Shown: positions 10,323 through 22,117, counted from the stretch's first letter. The stretch: DNA of 64,000 nucleotides from Xanthomonas sp. GPE 39 (GCF_000963005.1 NZ_JZHZ01000007.1:3132056-3196055); one strand, 5' to 3'. Numbers and translations are program-made. The notes: a model not told the origin generated them from the sequence alone.

Positions 10323-10790
10323 TCAACCGCCCGATTCGACCGCGCGCCATTCCAGCGCGGCACGGTCCAACACGCCGTTGACGTAGGTGTGGCCATGTTC
10401 GGAACCGAACCGCTTGGCGGTCTCGATCGCTTCGTTGATGACCACGCGATACGGCACGTCCATCCGATACAGCAATTCGTAGGCGGCCAGACGCAGCACC
10501 GCCCGCTCGATCGCATCCACCTCCTCCACGGTGCGATCCAGGTAGCCGACCAGCGCCGTGTCCAGTTCGGCGCGATGCTTGAGCACGCCCTCGACCAGAT
10601 TCTCGAAATACACCAGGTCGGCAACCTCATGTGCCTGTTCGTGGGCGAACTGGGCGATCACATGCTGCGCATTGCCGCCGGAAATCTGCCAGGCGTAGAT
10701 CGCCTGCAGCGCGCGTCGCCGTGCGCGCGAACGCAGCACCGGATCGACACCGTCGCGGCGGGGAGGCCTGTGCCCAGCGAACTTGCTCAC
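10323..10790 (-). CDS. nusB: NusB transcription antitermination factor
   Basis: RNA-binding factor that, with NusE (ribosomal protein S10), binds boxA of rRNA leaders and promotes antitermination. The 155-residue protein contains [15 protein letters not shown] near the N-terminus, then [12 protein letters not shown] and [17 protein letters not shown], all typical. The start chosen is a GTG (SKFAGHRPP follows) whose GTGA overlaps the ribH TGA stop, implying translational coupling. No ATG in this frame gives a better fit; upstream residues are Ala/Gly/Arg-rich shadow of ribH. Confidence 0.95.
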   Translation of the reverse strand: MSKFAGHRPPRRDGVDPVLRSRARRRALQAIYAWQISGGNAQHVIAQFAHEQAHEVADLVYFENLVEGVLKHRAELDTALVGYLDRTVEEVDAIERAVLRLAAYELLYRMDVPYRVVINEAIETAKRFGSEHGHTYVNGVLDRAALEWRAVESGG

Positions 10791-11254
10791 GGCAGTTGCT
10801 CCAGCAAATTGACCATTTCCAGCGCACCCAGCGCCGCTTCCTCGCCCTTGTTGCCGTGACTGCCACCGGCGCGTGCTTCGGCGTCTTCGACGCGCTCCAC
10901 GGCCAGCACGCCATTGAGCACCGGGATGCGGAAATCCAGCGACACCCGCAGCAGGCCCTGCGCGCAACCGTCGGCGACGTGTTCGTAGTGACGGGTGTCG
11001 CCACGAATCACGCAGCCCAGCGCAATGATTGCCGCGTGGTGACCGGCGGCCGCCAGATGCGCGGCGGCTAGCGGCAGCTCCCATGCGCCGGGCACGCGAA
11101 TCACGTCCACCGCATCCTCGGCGATGCCATTGCCGGCCAGACTCGCGCGCGCGCCAGCGACCAACACGTCGGTGATGCGGGCGTTCCAGCGGCTGGCAAC
11201 AATCGCGAAACGGGCCGATGCGGGAGCGCGAAGATCGCCTTCGTAGTGGGTCAT
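10787..11254 (-). CDS. ribH: 6,7-dimethyl-8-ribityllumazine synthase RibH
   Basis: Condenses dihydroxybutanone phosphate with the ribityl-aminopyrimidine to give lumazine, the penultimate riboflavin step, usually as a hollow multimer. The 155 residues show [14 protein letters not shown], the [10 protein letters not shown] motif, [14 protein letters not shown] with the catalytic histidine, and [17 protein letters not shown]. It follows ribB by 102 bases and its stop overlaps the nusB start. Confidence 0.97.
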   Translation of the reverse strand: MTHYEGDLRAPASARFAIVASRWNARITDVLVAGARASLAGNGIAEDAVDVIRVPGAWELPLAAAHLAAAGHHAAIIALGCVIRGDTRHYEHVADGCAQGLLRVSLDFRIPVLNGVLAVERVEDAEARAGGSHGNKGEEAALGALEMVNLLEQLP

Positions 11255-11356
11255 GGCGGTGTCGGGTTCAGAGGGCGGGAAAGTTTAGCAGGCGGGCAGC
11301 CAGGACTCGGGACCGGCGAACGCACGGCGCACCGATCCGCCATGCCGATGCGGGTA

Positions 11357-12514
11357 TCACCCGTTTCCTGAATCCGGACCGCGAGTTCCCAAGCCCGGCT
11401 CGACCTCCACATGCTCCACCACCTCCAGGCCGAAGCCGGCCAGGCCGATCTGCCGGCGCGGCGTGCCGAGCACGCGCAGCTTGCCCAGGCCCAAGTCGGC
11501 CAAAATCTGACTACCGGCGCCATTGCGGCGCCATTGGCCCACATCCTTGCCATGACTGGCCTCCGGTTGCGCACGCAGCCGCGCCAGCAACGCCTGACTG
11601 TCGCGCGGCGCCGATAGCACCACCATCACCCCGCGCTCGGCAGTGGCGATGGCACGGAGCGCGTCACTGGCGGCCACGCCGAAATCCTCGCGACGCCAGT
11701 GCAATAGATCGGCCAGCGGGTTCTCCACCTGTACCCGCACCAGGGTGGGCGTGTCTGCGTCCAACGGACCGCGCACCAGGGCGAAGTGCAGATCGTGGGC
11801 GATGCGATCACGGTAGGTCACCAGGGTGAAATCGCCGAACTCGGTGGCGATGGGACGCTCGTCGATACGCTCGACGGTGTGTTCGGTGGCCAGACGGTAG
11901 GCGATGAGATCGGCGATGGAGCCCATTTTCAGCCCGTGCGTGTGTGCGAACGCCTCCAGTTGCGGACGCCGCGCCATGCTGCCATCGGGGTTGAGCACTT
12001 CCACCAGCACGCCGGCCGGTTCCAGCCCAGCCAGCATCGGTAGATCGCTGGCGGCCTCGGTGTGGCCGGCACGGGTCAGCACACCGCCAGGGTGGGCGAT
12101 CAACGGGAAGATGTGACCCGGCTGGCTCAGGTCGTGCGGCTTGGCATCGGGCTTGACCGCAGTGCGCACGGTATGTGCGCGGTCGTAAGCGGAAATGCCG
12201 GTGGTCACCCCTTCGGCGGCCTCGATGCTGACAGTGAAATTGGTATGGAACTGCGCGGTGTTGTGCTGGACCATCGGCGCCAAGCCGAGCTGCGTACAGC
12301 GCTCGCGGGTGAGCGATAGGCACACCAGGCCACGCGCGTGGGTGACCATGAAGTTGATGTCCGAGGGCTTGACCAGCTCGGCGGCCATGATGAGGTCGCC
12401 CTCGTTTTCGCGGTCCTCGTCGTCGACGATCACCACCATGCGGCCGGAGCGCAGTTCTTCCAGCAGCTCGGGGACAGAGGCGAAGTTCAGACTCGGGAGA
12501 GTGGAAGGGGACAT
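11357..12514 (-). CDS. ribB: 3,4-dihydroxy-2-butanone-4-phosphate synthase with degenerate GTP cyclohydrolase II half
   Basis: Makes dihydroxybutanone phosphate from ribulose 5-phosphate for riboflavin synthesis. The N-terminal half (about 1-210) has the metal-site motif DDEDRENEGDLI (31-42), THARGLVC and GHTEAASDL, so it should be active. The C-terminal half (about 210-385) aligns in length with GTP cyclohydrolase II, but where the zinc motif C-x10-C-x-C belongs it reads DLHFALVRGPLD and LLHWRREDFG with no cysteine. It is therefore unlikely to act on GTP. A separate RibA with intact cysteines lies at 24468-25592. The start MSPSTLPSL was chosen over an upstream ATG in a Cys/Arg-rich lead-in. 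Confidence 0.95.
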   Translation of the reverse strand: MSPSTLPSLNFASVPELLEELRSGRMVVIVDDEDRENEGDLIMAAELVKPSDINFMVTHARGLVCLSLTRERCTQLGLAPMVQHNTAQFHTNFTVSIEAAEGVTTGISAYDRAHTVRTAVKPDAKPHDLSQPGHIFPLIAHPGGVLTRAGHTEAASDLPMLAGLEPAGVLVEVLNPDGSMARRPQLEAFAHTHGLKMGSIADLIAYRLATEHTVERIDERPIATEFGDFTLVTYRDRIAHDLHFALVRGPLDADTPTLVRVQVENPLADLLHWRREDFGVAASDALRAIATAERGVMVVLSAPRDSQALLARLRAQPEASHGKDVGQWRRNGAGSQILADLGLGKLRVLGTPRRQIGLAGFGLEVVEHVEVEPGLGTRGPDSGNG

Positions 12515-12587
12515 GCGGCGACTCGCGTAAGACGGTGGGCACCGCAGGCATCGACGCACTACGGCGAAAAAACCGCAATGGCCGGGA

Positions 12588-13187
12588 TCAGTCCTGGCGG
12601 CCCTGCAGCAGACGTTCGACGTAACGCGCGACCAAGTCGATCTCCAGGTTCACCGGCATGCCCAGCGTGGTCTGCGCGAACGCGGTGTGCGTCACGGTGT
12701 GCGGGATCAGTGCAACCTCGAAGCCATCGGCATCGACCGCATTGACGGTAAGGCTGACTCCGTCCACACAAATCGAGCCCTTCTTGGCGATATAGCGCAG
12801 CAGCGCCGACGGCGCGGCAAAACGCCAGCGCTGCGCGCGCGCATCGGCGTGAATCGCCAACACCCGACCAAGACCATCGACATGACCGCTGACCAGATGC
12901 CCACCGAGACGGTCGGTGGGGCGCATCGCCCGTTCCAGATTCAGCGCCGCACCTTCGGCCAGCGTGCCGAGCGTGGTCAGGGCCAGAGTTTCGGTGGAAG
13001 CGTCGGCCTGGAACGAACCAGCATCGAAGGCGATCACCGTCAGGCACACGCCGTTGACCGCGATGCTCTCGCCGCGTTGCACATCGGCGAACGGCAGGCT
13101 GCCGGTCGCGAAGGTGAAGCGAACATCGCCGCCCTGTGGCGCACGCGCGGCAAGATGACCGACGCCTTCGATGATTCCAGTGAACAT
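12588..13187 (-). CDS. ribE: Riboflavin synthase alpha chain RibE
   Basis: Converts two molecules of 6,7-dimethyl-8-ribityllumazine into riboflavin and the pyrimidine precursor. The 199 residues begin with the hallmark MFTGIIEGVG and form two similar lumazine-binding halves: SIAVNGVCLTV in the first and SICVDGVSLTVNAV in the second, with GGHLVSGHVDG between. It is the first gene after the FMN riboswitch, 81 bases downstream, and so the most direct target of FMN control. ribB follows after 73 bases. Confidence 0.97.
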   Translation of the reverse strand: MFTGIIEGVGHLAARAPQGGDVRFTFATGSLPFADVQRGESIAVNGVCLTVIAFDAGSFQADASTETLALTTLGTLAEGAALNLERAMRPTDRLGGHLVSGHVDGLGRVLAIHADARAQRWRFAAPSALLRYIAKKGSICVDGVSLTVNAVDADGFEVALIPHTVTHTAFAQTTLGMPVNLEIDLVARYVERLLQGRQD

Positions 13188-13268
13188 ATCCGTTTCTCGC
13201 AATACAGTGAGCGAAAAACGCCACAAGGCAAACAGGCGCACGCACAGCCGCGAAGCTGCGCGTCAGCC

Positions 13269-13420
13269 GTCTTCTTTCATCCGGACTATACCGTCGGCTC
13301 CGGCATCGCACCGGATCTGCTGACCTTGCCATCGCCGCGCAGGCGGCCCTGGGAAGCGCTCGCGGGCTCGTGCGCGAACGCACCTACCGCCGGTGGGGAA
13401 TCGCACCCCGCCCTGAAGAC
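13269..13420 (-). promoter_or_regulatory. FMN riboswitch (RFN element)
   Basis: Read on the minus strand, the element opens GTCTTCAGGGCGGGGTGCGA, continues TTCCCCACCGGCGGTA, and closes with CGATGCCGGAGCCGACGGT and ATAGTCCGGATGAAAGAAGA. These are the conserved RFN blocks, with the 5' and 3' ends pairing (GTCTTC with GAAGAC). It binds FMN and represses the riboflavin genes downstream, here ribE, ribB, ribH and possibly nusB and thiL. ribD lies upstream of the element and escapes direct control. The 81 bases before ribE should hold the expression platform; I see no long U-tract there, so control of translation start is possible. Confidence 0.96.
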
Positions 13421-13450
13421 GTTTGTGGTCGCCGGCGAACCGGCCGACGC

Positions 13451-13456
13451 ATTCTA
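13451..13456 (-). promoter_or_regulatory. Probable -10 element of the riboswitch promoter
   Basis: On the minus strand the sequence reads TGTTAGAAT, an extended -10 (TGnTAGAAT), about 31 bases upstream of the RFN element. A start site near 13444 would put the riboswitch at the very 5' end of the transcript. The -35 region is poor. Confidence 0.5.
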
Positions 13457-13538
13457 ACAGGCGACGCTACGGCAACGATGGGACGCAGCGTCGTGATCGT
13501 CGCGGCAACCTTCTGAGCGAGAACACCCACTTGCGCCG

Positions 13539-14648
13539 CTAGGCAGATGTAGCGTCTACAGCAACCGGACGCAACAGCAGACGCAGGTCCTCGCCAAGCT
13601 GACGCACGTCCAGCCATTGCAATGAACGACGCTGCGCCAGGGTGTCGATCTGCAGCCCGGCCAGCAACGGGCGTGCGGCGTCACCGAGCAGCACCGGCGC
13701 CAGATACACCAGTACCTCATCGACCAGGCCGGCGCGCAGCAACGCGCCGCCCAGCGTCGCACCGGCTTCGACCTGGACCTCGTTGATCCCGCGTGCGGCC
13801 AGCAGGCGCAGCACCGCGTCCAGATCCAGACGTCCCTCGTGCAGCGCGACAGCGGCGAACTCGGCATTGGGCAGTGTCGGCGGTACTGACGCGGGCGCGT
13901 GCAGGTAGAGCGTCGGTGCGGCGCCGTCACGCACCTTGCTCCGCGCCAAGCTGCGTAACTGCGCATCAAGGACCACGCGCAACGGCGGCAGCACCTCGAC
14001 CGCCTCGTCCAGGCGTACAGTCAACGCAGGGTCATCGGCTAATACGGTACCTGCACCGCTGAGAATCGCCCCGGCACGGGCGCGCCAGTGCTGCACGTCC
14101 TGCCGCGCTGCGGCCCCGGTGATCCACTTGGATTGGCCACTGGCCAGCGCGGTGCGCCCGTCCAGGCTGGCCCCCAACTTGACCCGCAGCCATGGCCGCC
14201 CGCGCTCCACCCGCGACAGAAAACCGCGATTGAGCGCGCGCGCCTGCTGCTCCATCAAGCCCGATTGCACCGCAATCCCCGCCTGACGCAATAACGCGAA
14301 ACCGCCGCCATTGACCTGCGGGAACGGATCGGCCATCGCCGCCACTACCCGCGCCACGCCGGCTTCGATCAAGGCCAGCGCGCATGGCGGAGTGCGGCCG
14401 TAGTGCGCGCACGGCTCCAGGGTGACGTAAGCGGTGGCGCCACGGGCACACGCGCCGGCCTCACGCAACGCGAACACCTCCGCGTGTGGACCACCGGCGC
14501 GCTGATGGAAGCCCTCGCCGACCTGTTCACCATCGCGCACGATCACGCAGCCGACCATCGGGTTCGGACGCGTGGTGTAAGCGCCACGCTCGGCCAAGCG
14601 CAGGGCTTGCGCCATCCAGCGATGATCGTCGGCGGAGAAGTCGCTCAT
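13539..14648 (-). CDS. ribD: Bifunctional riboflavin deaminase/reductase RibD
   Basis: Carries out the deaminase and then the reductase step on the pyrimidine intermediate made by RibA. The 369-residue protein has an N-terminal deaminase domain with zinc ligands H55 (GPHAEVFAL), C80 and C89 (LEPCAHYGRTPPC), and a C-terminal reductase domain with VKLGASLDGRTA and a glycine-rich VEAGATLGGALL. The start MSDFSADDHR overlaps the stop of the GNAT gene as ATGA. It is transcribed toward, but ends before, the FMN riboswitch. Confidence 0.97.
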   Translation of the reverse strand: MSDFSADDHRWMAQALRLAERGAYTTRPNPMVGCVIVRDGEQVGEGFHQRAGGPHAEVFALREAGACARGATAYVTLEPCAHYGRTPPCALALIEAGVARVVAAMADPFPQVNGGGFALLRQAGIAVQSGLMEQQARALNRGFLSRVERGRPWLRVKLGASLDGRTALASGQSKWITGAAARQDVQHWRARAGAILSGAGTVLADDPALTVRLDEAVEVLPPLRVVLDAQLRSLARSKVRDGAAPTLYLHAPASVPPTLPNAEFAAVALHEGRLDLDAVLRLLAARGINEVQVEAGATLGGALLRAGLVDEVLVYLAPVLLGDAARPLLAGLQIDTLAQRRSLQWLDVRQLGEDLRLLLRPVAVDATSA

Positions 14649-15121
14649 GCGGCACACCCAGCAGTATCGATGCGCATCACCACAACCTGTAACAGGCCAA
14701 ATGGTAGATCCGCGTAGCGCTGCCAACCCAGCCGCTGGTAGAACGCCACCAGCGGCGGTTCGCAATACAGGTACAGCCACTGCACCGACAACCGCGCCGC
14801 CACCTGCACGCCATGCGCAAGCAACGCGGCACCGACACCGCTACCACGCGCATGAGGGCGCACGTACAAACTCGCCAGCCACGGCGAAAACGGGCGAACA
14901 CATGACGCCTCGTTCTGTAGCAGGCTGACCGAACCCAGCCATGCCTGACCATCGAGGGCAATCCAACTGGTCGGGATGCGAGTATCGCAGCGATGGCTGC
15001 GCAGATCGGCTTCGGTTTCGGCCAGACGACAATCGCCCAGCAGCGTACCGAATGCCTGTTCGTGCTCCTGCGCCAGGGCCGGAATATGCTGGGCCGCATC
15101 GGCCAGACAGACGATGCGCAT
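14645..15121 (-). CDS. GNAT-family N-acetyltransferase
   Basis: Cytoplasmic acetyltransferase of unknown substrate, 158 residues. The acetyl-CoA-binding motif A is visible as LASLYVRPHARGSGVGAAL, followed by an aromatic patch LYLYCEPPLVAFYQRLGW. It is squeezed between nrdR (5-base gap) and ribD (ATGA overlap), so it is almost certainly cotranscribed with both. Position alone suggests no role in riboflavin synthesis. Confidence 0.85.
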   Translation of the reverse strand: MRIVCLADAAQHIPALAQEHEQAFGTLLGDCRLAETEADLRSHRCDTRIPTSWIALDGQAWLGSVSLLQNEASCVRPFSPWLASLYVRPHARGSGVGAALLAHGVQVAARLSVQWLYLYCEPPLVAFYQRLGWQRYADLPFGLLQVVVMRIDTAGCAA

Positions 15122-15126
15122 GCGCT

Positions 15127-15657
15127 TCAGCGCCTGCCGGGCTTATCGCCCGCCTTGCCAGTGCGCACGAAGTCCAATAGCGGCAATTGTTCGCTGCCCA
15201 CTGGCAGTTCGCGCTCAAGCTTCTCGATCTCCTCGCGAAAATCGGCCACGTCCTGGAAGCTGCGATAGACCGAAGCAAAACGTACATAGCCGACATGATC
15301 GAGCTTGCGCAGTTCCCCCATCACGTACTCACCGACCCGAATCGACTGAAGTTCACGCTCGCCGGACATGCGCACCTGATGCATCACCGCGCGCACCGCC
15401 GCTTCGATCTGCTCCTCACCCACCGGCCGCTTCTGCAGCGCGCGATCGAAACTGGTGCGCAACTTGCGCGCGTCGAACGCCTCGCGACTACCATCGCTCT
15501 TGACCACGGTCGGCAACTTGAGTTCGACCGTTTCCAGCGTACTGAAACGCTCGCCGCACGCCTCGCATTCGCGACGCCGACGGATCGTAGCGCCATCTTC
15601 GGACACGCGCGAATCGATCACCCGGGTATCGCTGTGCTGGCAGAACGGGCAGTGCAT
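15127..15657 (-). CDS. nrdR: NrdR, repressor of ribonucleotide reductase genes
   Basis: Zinc-ribbon/ATP-cone repressor that senses nucleotide levels and binds NrdR boxes before ribonucleotide reductase genes. The 176 residues start [10 protein letters not shown]; zinc ligands are C3, C6, C31 and C34 ([13 protein letters not shown]). The ATP-cone follows (about 49-139), containing [14 protein letters not shown] and [20 protein letters not shown]. The chosen start is the universal MHCPFC. The nrdR-ribD association is conserved in gammaproteobacteria. Confidence 0.97.
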   Translation of the reverse strand: MHCPFCQHSDTRVIDSRVSEDGATIRRRRECEACGERFSTLETVELKLPTVVKSDGSREAFDARKLRTSFDRALQKRPVGEEQIEAAVRAVMHQVRMSGERELQSIRVGEYVMGELRKLDHVGYVRFASVYRSFQDVADFREEIEKLERELPVGSEQLPLLDFVRTGKAGDKPGRR

Positions 15658-15747
15658 AGGACGTCGGTAGTTTCCATGAGGTCGATCGGCAGTGTAATCG
15701 CGAAAACCACCGCACACGGCAATACGCCAGCCGCGTGGCGATGCAAA

Positions 15748-16236
15748 TCATTGAATCGGCAACTTACGGCACGAAATCAGGCGAAGCCAAAGCAGGTACA
15801 ACGCGGGAATGATGAGCCCTGGGCCAACCAAAATGACTATCAGATCGTCCCACCCTAATGGATGAACTCCGATGGGTCGCTGATCCGAAAAGACCGCTTG
15901 CAGACGCAACCAAACGATTAGCAAAGCAGCACCAATCCCGATCAAAAGCCCAACATACCAACGGATGGAGACTTGGCGCAATTGCCGCAATCCCCACCAC
16001 AGGTAGGCGTAAGACAAACGGCACCAGGTAACAACACCCACCAGACCGGCTACGGACCAAATAAAAATTTCTATTGGTCCTTGCTGCGGGCTCACCAGCA
16101 AAGCAAACAGAGTGACAATTGCCCCTATAAGCGTAATAGCGCCGCCAACAATCGCTGGCGGCACACCAAACAAGAGCGCCAGAACAAGATAGATCCGCCA
16201 TGTCCAAATGCGTCTATCGGCGATGGCATCGCTCAT
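15748..16236 (-). CDS. Hypothetical inner-membrane protein, low GC
   Basis: A 162-residue protein I do not recognise. It has four likely transmembrane helices, the first two at about 12-50 ([29 protein letters not shown]), then [30 protein letters not shown] and a C-terminal [18 protein letters not shown]. Base composition drops to roughly 50-55 percent GC, well below its neighbours. It starts with an ATGA overlap on the glyA stop, so it is translated with glyA, and it interrupts the frequent glyA-nrdR pairing. This suggests later insertion or relaxed constraint. Confidence 0.7.
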   Translation of the reverse strand: MSDAIADRRIWTWRIYLVLALLFGVPPAIVGGAITLIGAIVTLFALLVSPQQGPIEIFIWSVAGLVGVVTWCRLSYAYLWWGLRQLRQVSIRWYVGLLIGIGAALLIVWLRLQAVFSDQRPIGVHPLGWDDLIVILVGPGLIIPALYLLWLRLISCRKLPIQ

Positions 16237-17486
16237 CCGTAAACCGGATATTTCCTGCACTGCACAGTCACTGCCTCGCGCACGCGGGCCAGTACCGTCT
16301 CGTCGGTCGGGGCATCGAGCACGTCGGCGATCCAGTTGGCCAGGTCGATGCTGTCCTGCTCCAGGTAACCGCGGGTGGTGATCGCCGGGGTCCCCAGACG
16401 CAGGCCAGAGGTCACGAACGGCGAGCGCGGATCGTTCGGCACCGCGTTCTTGTTGACGGTGATGTGGGCTTTGCCCAGCGCGGCCTCCGCGTCCTTGCCG
16501 GACACGTCCCTGCCGATCATGTCCACCAGCATCAGATGGTTTTCGGTACCGCCGGAGACGATCTTGTAGCCGCGCGCGATCAGCGTCTTGGCCATCGCCT
16601 GGGCGTTCTTCACTACCTGTTGCTGATAGGTCTTGAACTCCGGCTCCAGCGCTTCCTTGAACGCCACCGCCTTGGCCGCGATCACATGCATCAGCGGGCC
16701 ACCCTGGATGCCGGGAAACACGATGGACTGCAGTTTCTTGGCCAGTTCCTCGCTCGCGCCCTGGGCCACGATGATGCCGCCGCGCGGACCGCGCAAGGTC
16801 TTGTGGGTGGTGGAAGTGACCACATGCGCATGCGGCAGCGGGTTCGGATAGACACCAGCGGCGACCAACCCGGCCACATGCGCCATGTCCACTAGGAAAT
16901 AGGCACCGACCTTATCGGCGATGGCGCGGAAACGCGCCCAGTCGATGGCCTGCGAGTAGGCGGAGAAGCCGCCGATCACCATCTTCGGCTTGTGTTCCAG
17001 GGCCAGCCGCTCGACTTCGTCATAGTCGATCAGCCCCTGGTCGTTGACGCCGTACTGCACCGCGTTGAACAGCTTGCCGGAAGCGTTGACCTTGGCACCA
17101 TGGGTCAGGTGGCCGCCGTGCGCCAGCGACATGCCCAGGATGGTATCGCCAGGCTGCAACAACGCCAGGAACACCGCCTGATTGGCCTGTGAGCCGCTGT
17201 GCGGCTGCACGTTGGCGTAATCGGCGCCGAACAGTTGCTTGACCCGCTCGATCGCCAACTGCTCGGCAACATCGACGAACTCGCAACCACCGTAATAGCG
17301 CTTGCCCGGATAGCCTTCGGCGTACTTGTTGGTGAGTTGGCTGCCCTGTGCTTCCATCACCAGTGGGCTGCAGTAGTTTTCGCTGGCGATCAATTCAACA
17401 TGATCTTCCTGGCGGCCGGCTTCGGCGGCAATGGCCCGAGCAAGTTCGGGATCGTAGGTTTCGATACGGGCGTCGCGCGGGAACAT
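16233..17486 (-). CDS. glyA: Serine hydroxymethyltransferase GlyA
   Basis: Pyridoxal-phosphate enzyme that interconverts serine and glycine and feeds one-carbon units to folate. Full length at 417 residues. It shows [11 protein letters not shown] near the N-terminus, [11 protein letters not shown], and the cofactor lysine in [15 protein letters not shown]. The start MFPRDARIE matches relatives. It heads a leftward run: glyA, membrane protein, nrdR, GNAT, ribD. Confidence 0.98.
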   Translation of the reverse strand: MFPRDARIETYDPELARAIAAEAGRQEDHVELIASENYCSPLVMEAQGSQLTNKYAEGYPGKRYYGGCEFVDVAEQLAIERVKQLFGADYANVQPHSGSQANQAVFLALLQPGDTILGMSLAHGGHLTHGAKVNASGKLFNAVQYGVNDQGLIDYDEVERLALEHKPKMVIGGFSAYSQAIDWARFRAIADKVGAYFLVDMAHVAGLVAAGVYPNPLPHAHVVTSTTHKTLRGPRGGIIVAQGASEELAKKLQSIVFPGIQGGPLMHVIAAKAVAFKEALEPEFKTYQQQVVKNAQAMAKTLIARGYKIVSGGTENHLMLVDMIGRDVSGKDAEAALGKAHITVNKNAVPNDPRSPFVTSGLRLGTPAITTRGYLEQDSIDLANWIADVLDAPTDETVLARVREAVTVQCRKYPVYG

Positions 17487-17604
17487 CGGGTCTCCGGAAG
17501 GATCGACAAAAGGCAGAGCGCTAGTTTAAGCCGCGCACGGCCCCAAGCGCGAACCGAGATGGCGACGGCCTTCACGACCGCCGCCACACTCCCGGAACGA
17601 TTGC

Positions 17605-18045
17605 TCAACGGCCATTGATGACCAAGTCGGCGATGACGCCGGTAGCGATCGCGACCAACAGCAGGTCACCACGATCATCGCGGACCCAGCGATAGCCATA
17701 GGGCGGACGATTGACCCGGTAACGGTCGTAGTCGTAGACCACGTAGTTGGGACCGTAGTAGCGCTGGCCGCGCGTCCAGTACGCCGGCCGGGGGCGGTAG
17801 TAGACAACGTCCGGGCGCTCACGATAGCCGTCGCGGTAGCCGCGCTCGTAGGCGCGGCGCGCCTGGTGCCGCTCATGTTCACGTTCGCGTTCGCGCCAAT
17901 AGGAGTCGCGGTCGACGTCGTGCCAACCGCGACCGTCCCAATCGCGATACGGACCATAAGTCTCCCAGGCAAACGCCGGGGGCGCCATACAACCCAGCGC
18001 CAACGCTGAGGAAAGGACAAGGGTGGCAACGCGTTTGAGGTTCAT
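17605..18045 (-). CDS. RcnB-like periplasmic protein
   Basis: A 146-residue secreted protein. A Sec signal peptide, MNLKRVATLVLSSALALG to PPAFAW, is followed by a very charged, tyrosine- and arginine-rich middle (many RER, YRDR and RYY steps). The C-terminal domain reads PPYGYRWVRDDRGDLLLVAI, with ATGVIADLV next, and matches the RcnB/DUF family (nickel-cobalt homeostasis protein of E. coli). Metal binding is not shown by the sequence; no histidine-rich patch is present. Start set at the signal-peptide methionine. Confidence 0.75.
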   Translation of the reverse strand: MNLKRVATLVLSSALALGCMAPPAFAWETYGPYRDWDGRGWHDVDRDSYWREREREHERHQARRAYERGYRDGYRERPDVVYYRPRPAYWTRGQRYYGPNYVVYDYDRYRVNRPPYGYRWVRDDRGDLLLVAIATGVIADLVINGR

Positions 18046-18282
18046 GGCAACTCCATCACGTGATGTGGCGAGTGCATTAACACCGCACACGTCTGAACCG
18101 CCTCCTGCTGCAACCGATTACGTATTCATCTTGCTGGAACGAGCTAAGCCGACATTCATTCGAGCGCCACAACCACAGCGCCGCCGCAGCCGAATCGGCC
18201 TTGCCGTTATACTGTTCGCCATCCCTTTTCTGCCGCTGTCCGGCCACCCCGGTCGGGCATCGGCATGCGCTACGGAGTCCCC

Positions 18283-19944
<1,662 letters not shown>

Positions 19945-20056
19945 CAGTCGCCAATAAACGACTGCGTCGCCGCCGGGCGGGCGCGTTGCGATTGGCATGT
20001 GTCCGCATGCCAATCGCGCACCAACACCGTGTCGAGCCGATTGGCGTGAGTCAACA

Positions 20057-20083
20057 AAAAGCCCCGCATTGAGCGGGGCTTTT
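20057..20083. terminator. Bidirectional intrinsic terminator
   Basis: AAAAGCCCCGC, a 5-base loop, then GCGGGGCTTTT. It follows ettA on the plus strand and lies 26 bases after the rpoD stop on the minus strand, where five T residues follow the stem. It can serve both converging genes. Confidence 0.9.
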
Positions 20084-20108
20084 GCTTAGTACGCCGTAAC
20101 GTGTGCGA

Positions 20109-21968
20109 TCAGTCGATATCGAGGAAGCTGCGAAGCTGCTCCGAACGGCTCGGGTGCCGCAACTTGCGCAGCGCCTTGGCCTCTATCTGACGGATACGCT
20201 CGCGGGTGACGTCGAACTGCTTACCGACTTCTTCGAGCGTGTGATCGGTATTCATGTCGATGCCGAAGCGCATGCGCAGCACCTTGGCCTCGCGTGGCGT
20301 CAGCCCGGCCAGCACGTCGCGCACGGTCTCGGAGAGGTTGATGTTGGTGGTGTTCTCGATCGGGGACTCCACGTTGGTGTCCTCGATGAAGTCGCCCAGA
20401 TGCGAATCCTCGTCGTCGCCGATCGGCGTCTCCATCGAGATCGGCTCCTTGGCGATTTTCATCACCTTGCGGATCTTGTCCTCGGGCATGTCCATTTCCT
20501 TGGCCAGCTCCTCCGGCGTGGCCTCGCGGCCATACTGCTGGAGCATCTGCCGGGAAATGCGGTTGAGCTTGTTGATCGTCTCGATCATATGCACCGGGAT
20601 GCGGATGGTGCGCGCCTGATCGGCGATCGAGCGGGTGATCGCCTGACGGATCCACCAAGTGGCATACGTGGAGAACTTGTAGCCGCGACGGTATTCGAAC
20701 TTGTCCACCGCCTTCATCAAACCGATGTTGCCTTCCTGGATCAGGTCGAGGAACTGCAGGCCACGGTTGGTGTATTTCTTGGCGATGGAGATCACCAGGC
20801 GCAAGTTGGCCTCGACCATTTCCTTCTTGGCCTTGCGCGCCTTGGCTTCGCCATAGGCCATTGCCCGGCTGATTTCCTTCAACTCGGTCAGGCTGAGGTA
20901 GGTGGACTGCTCCACCTCCACGGTGGCCTCCTGCTCGGCGATGATCTGATCCTTGACGTCGCGCAGCGCCGAAGACCACTTCTGCTTGCGCTTGAGTGCG
21001 TCATCGACCCAGGCCACGTTGGTCTGGTTGCCTTCCCAGGAACGAATGAAATCCTTGCGCGGCATGCGCGCCACGTGGGTCGCCAGGTGCAACACGCGAC
21101 GCTCGTGCTCCTTGACCTGCGCCATGGCATCGCGCAGCTTGCGCACCAGGGCGTCGGTCAGCGGCAGCGGCAACTTCAAGGTGACAAAGACTTCGGCAAT
21201 GTCGTTGCGCAGCTTGGCGACCAGCTTATGTTCGGCGCCGTTCTTGGCATAGGCCTTTTTGAACTTGACGTACTCGGTGGACAAGACTTCCATGCGCCGC
21301 GCGACCTCGACCGGATCCGGACCGGTCGGGCCCGCATCTTCTTCGCTGGCATCGACATCGGCGTCTTCATCCTCGTCGGCATCGGCATCGGCCGCGCCAT
21401 CGTCCTCGGCCACCACCACCGGCGCCGGCTCTTCTTCGACCAGATCGTTGAAACCGACCACGATCTCAGCCAGCCGCTTCTTGCCTTCCTTGTGTTGTTC
21501 GTAATCTTCGAGCAGGGTCTCCACCGCCAACGGGAACGCGCCGAGCGCGGCCTGAACCTGGCTCAGACCCTCCTCGATGCGCTTGGCGATCGCGATTTCG
21601 CCTTCACGGGTCAACAGTTCTACTGTGCCCATCTCGCGCATGTACATGCGCACCGGATCGGTAGTACGGCCGCCCTCGGTGTCGAGCGCGGTTAACGCGG
21701 CGGCGGCTTCTTCGGCAGCGGTATCGTCGACTTCGCGGTTGCCGGTGTTGCCGTCGTTGAGCAGTAGCGTCTCGGCATCGGGCGCGACTTCATGGACATC
21801 AATGCCCATGCCGTTGATCATGCCGATGATGTCTTCGATCTGTTCGGGATCGACCAGATCGTCGGGAAGATGGTCGTTGACTTCGGCGTAGGTCAGATAG
21901 CCCTGTTCCAGGCCCTTGCTGATCAGTTGCTTGATGTCGGATTGCTGGGCAGGACGTTCGTTGGCCAT
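20109..21968 (-). CDS. rpoD: RpoD, primary sigma factor (sigma-70)
   Basis: Housekeeping sigma subunit of RNA polymerase, 619 residues. Region 1.1 is at the N-terminus ([20 protein letters not shown]). An acidic non-conserved segment rich in D, E and A lies around residues 185-215. Regions 2.3-2.4 read [20 protein letters not shown], and region 4.2 near the end reads [19 protein letters not shown]. The start MANERPAQQ was preferred to an ATG seven codons upstream. In many relatives dnaG precedes rpoD; here dtd lies upstream. Confidence 0.98.
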   Translation of the reverse strand: MANERPAQQSDIKQLISKGLEQGYLTYAEVNDHLPDDLVDPEQIEDIIGMINGMGIDVHEVAPDAETLLLNDGNTGNREVDDTAAEEAAAALTALDTEGGRTTDPVRMYMREMGTVELLTREGEIAIAKRIEEGLSQVQAALGAFPLAVETLLEDYEQHKEGKKRLAEIVVGFNDLVEEEPAPVVVAEDDGAADADADEDEDADVDASEEDAGPTGPDPVEVARRMEVLSTEYVKFKKAYAKNGAEHKLVAKLRNDIAEVFVTLKLPLPLTDALVRKLRDAMAQVKEHERRVLHLATHVARMPRKDFIRSWEGNQTNVAWVDDALKRKQKWSSALRDVKDQIIAEQEATVEVEQSTYLSLTELKEISRAMAYGEAKARKAKKEMVEANLRLVISIAKKYTNRGLQFLDLIQEGNIGLMKAVDKFEYRRGYKFSTYATWWIRQAITRSIADQARTIRIPVHMIETINKLNRISRQMLQQYGREATPEELAKEMDMPEDKIRKVMKIAKEPISMETPIGDDEDSHLGDFIEDTNVESPIENTTNINLSETVRDVLAGLTPREAKVLRMRFGIDMNTDHTLEEVGKQFDVTRERIRQIEAKALRKLRHPSRSEQLRSFLDID

Positions 21969-22012
21969 GAGTGCGCGCGCCACCGGCATAGAGATGAAGG
22001 AGTGAACCTAGC

Positions 22013-22021
22013 ATTATAACA
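22013..22021 (-). promoter_or_regulatory. Extended -10 promoter element for rpoD
   Basis: The minus strand reads TGTTATAAT, a consensus hexamer with the TGn extension, 45 bases before the rpoD start codon. No good -35 is seen, as is usual for extended -10 promoters. Confidence 0.55.
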
Positions 22022-22117
22022 GCCCGGACAGCCGGTTGCCGGACCACGTGCCTGAATTGCTTCACCAGGAAAGCGGCGCTGGCGCATCTCACTTCGAATC
22101 AACGCACATCACACGCT

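Noticed and set aside
20103-21695. A 530-codon plus-strand frame across rpoD
   Set aside because: Antisense shadow rich in His, Asp and Leu; rpoD is unambiguous.
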